DNA of 64,000 bases from Plotosus lineatus. Lineage: Eukaryota > Chordata > Actinopteri > Siluriformes > Plotosidae. The stretch lies in the NCBI GenBank assembly GCA_024760905.1, contig CM045729.1, forward strand, positions 1,382,501 through 1,446,500, written 5' to 3'. The notes under the pieces were generated by a model that was given only the letters and a program-made list of their open reading frames with translations, ran no database searches and had not been told where the DNA came from. Below are positions 63,253 through 64,000 of the stretch, one piece after another. A program made the position numbers and the translations under genes. Position 1 is the first letter of the stretch. Every line of letters starts with the position of its first letter.

Positions 63253-64000
63253 GTAATAAGAAAGTCTTGTAGTATAGTATGTTTAATGCATAAGCTCCAG
63301 TTGTCGGATGTTTACTGGTCTTGCAGTTTCGCTGAACACATGGAATAAGACGCCTCATTAACACTTCAAAGGAAACACTCAGGAGTCTCAGTGAAAAGCA
63401 TTTAAATGGAGGACATGATTGTTATTATATTATTATATATAATTATGGTCTTGGTATTATTCCATTTTTTGCGTTAACATCTATGAGAATTTTGTTAGCA
63501 GCTTGTTCTCCTCAGACAATCACCAATTATAAGTAATAATCTCTCACTGCCGGTGCGTCTGAGACATGTTTATGGAAACTATTGCACATTATAAAATAGC
63601 AAATCTGAACAATCGGCATGAACATGCTGACAGGAATAAAGCTGTAGAGGAGAAGGACTGTCTCTGTATGAAGCTTTATAAGGAAGTAAAACACACCATT
63701 TATCTGCTGCGACCAATTTAAATTGTTGGAGACCCAGAGAGTTCAGGATTATTCTCTCTGTACATCGTCACTGCAGCTTCGACTTCCGATGGACAGTGAG
63801 AACAAGTACGCAGCCTGCTGGCACTCATCATTGTGTCATCAGATAAGTGGAGGAATCCCTGCTAAGTCTTGTTTTCCCTCAGTCTCACTCCTTTGGTACA
63901 TTGACCTGAAAAAGTTTTGAAGATTTTTTATTTGTTTGTTTGTTTGTTTGTTTGTTTGTTTGTTTGTTTGTTTGTTTCTCTTCAGGGATTTTGCGATTGA
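63253..64000. other. Gap with a (GTTT)n tract
   Basis: No gene recognised. A 65-codon plus ORF at 63723-63920 has no identifiable domain. GTTT repeats lie at about 63929-63977. Confidence 0.5.

Overview
The window reads as one stretch of a teleost fish nuclear genome. It has no bacterial-style gene packing, it is full of long CA/GA/TA/ATT microsatellites, and it carries the repeat families typical of ray-finned fish: RTE-, L2-, Rex1- and Rex3-like LINEs, Tc1 and PIF/Harbinger and hAT DNA transposons, a Ty3/gypsy element with a PNMA-like gag, and tRNA-headed SINEs. Some repeat pieces resemble sequences familiar from otophysan fish such as catfishes, but the species cannot be fixed from the sequence. 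Only one ordinary host gene is convincing: a single-exon, secreted, two-domain C-type lectin-like protein at 46259-46984 (minus), with a TATA-like box and a poly(A) signal close by.

Layout. 1-2300: 5'-truncated Rex1/Babar-type LINE (minus). 2600-7200: microsatellites, an internally deleted 387-bp RTE unit and a nearly complete RTE LINE (4227-7189) bounded by a 16-bp target-site duplication (TSD). 7800-11700: a decayed L2 LINE with an esterase-type ORF1 remnant, interrupted by a SINE piece, then a Tc1 element. 12500-18600: three SINE families, Tc1 and RTE fragments. 18750-22860: two L2-type reverse transcriptase remnants on opposite strands and a Rex1 tail. 24763-33879: a whole Ty3/gypsy element (minus) with 1.3-kb LTRs, a tRNA-Arg primer site, a PNMA-like gag with zinc knuckle, a -1 frameshift signal and protease-RT-RNaseH-integrase. 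33900-37060: RTE and L2 pieces. 38043-43163: a Tc1 copy split by a PIF/Harbinger transposon that carries both a transposase and a MADF-type partner gene. 43400-46040: microsatellites and an inverted duplication. 46240-47085: the lectin gene. 49700-56940: SINEs, two Rex3-like halves and a 1.1-kb minisatellite. 57385-60417: a small hAT-like element holding a SINE and a Jockey-type LINE; an undisturbed paralog at 61454-61721 shows the empty site. 61939-63012: the C-terminal part of a LINE with features of the restriction-enzyme-like endonuclease group.

How the parts relate. The tRNA-headed SINE-1 family has a body made of the 5' and 3' ends of the RTE LINE present here, so the RTE machinery probably moved it. 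The Harbinger element keeps its two genes tail to tail. The gypsy element keeps the translational frameshift layout also seen in some domesticated PNMA genes. Nearly every mobile-element ORF is broken, mostly by CGA-to-TGA type changes and indels in A runs, so this is mainly a record of past activity. All family names rest on recognising motifs by eye; no database search was run.
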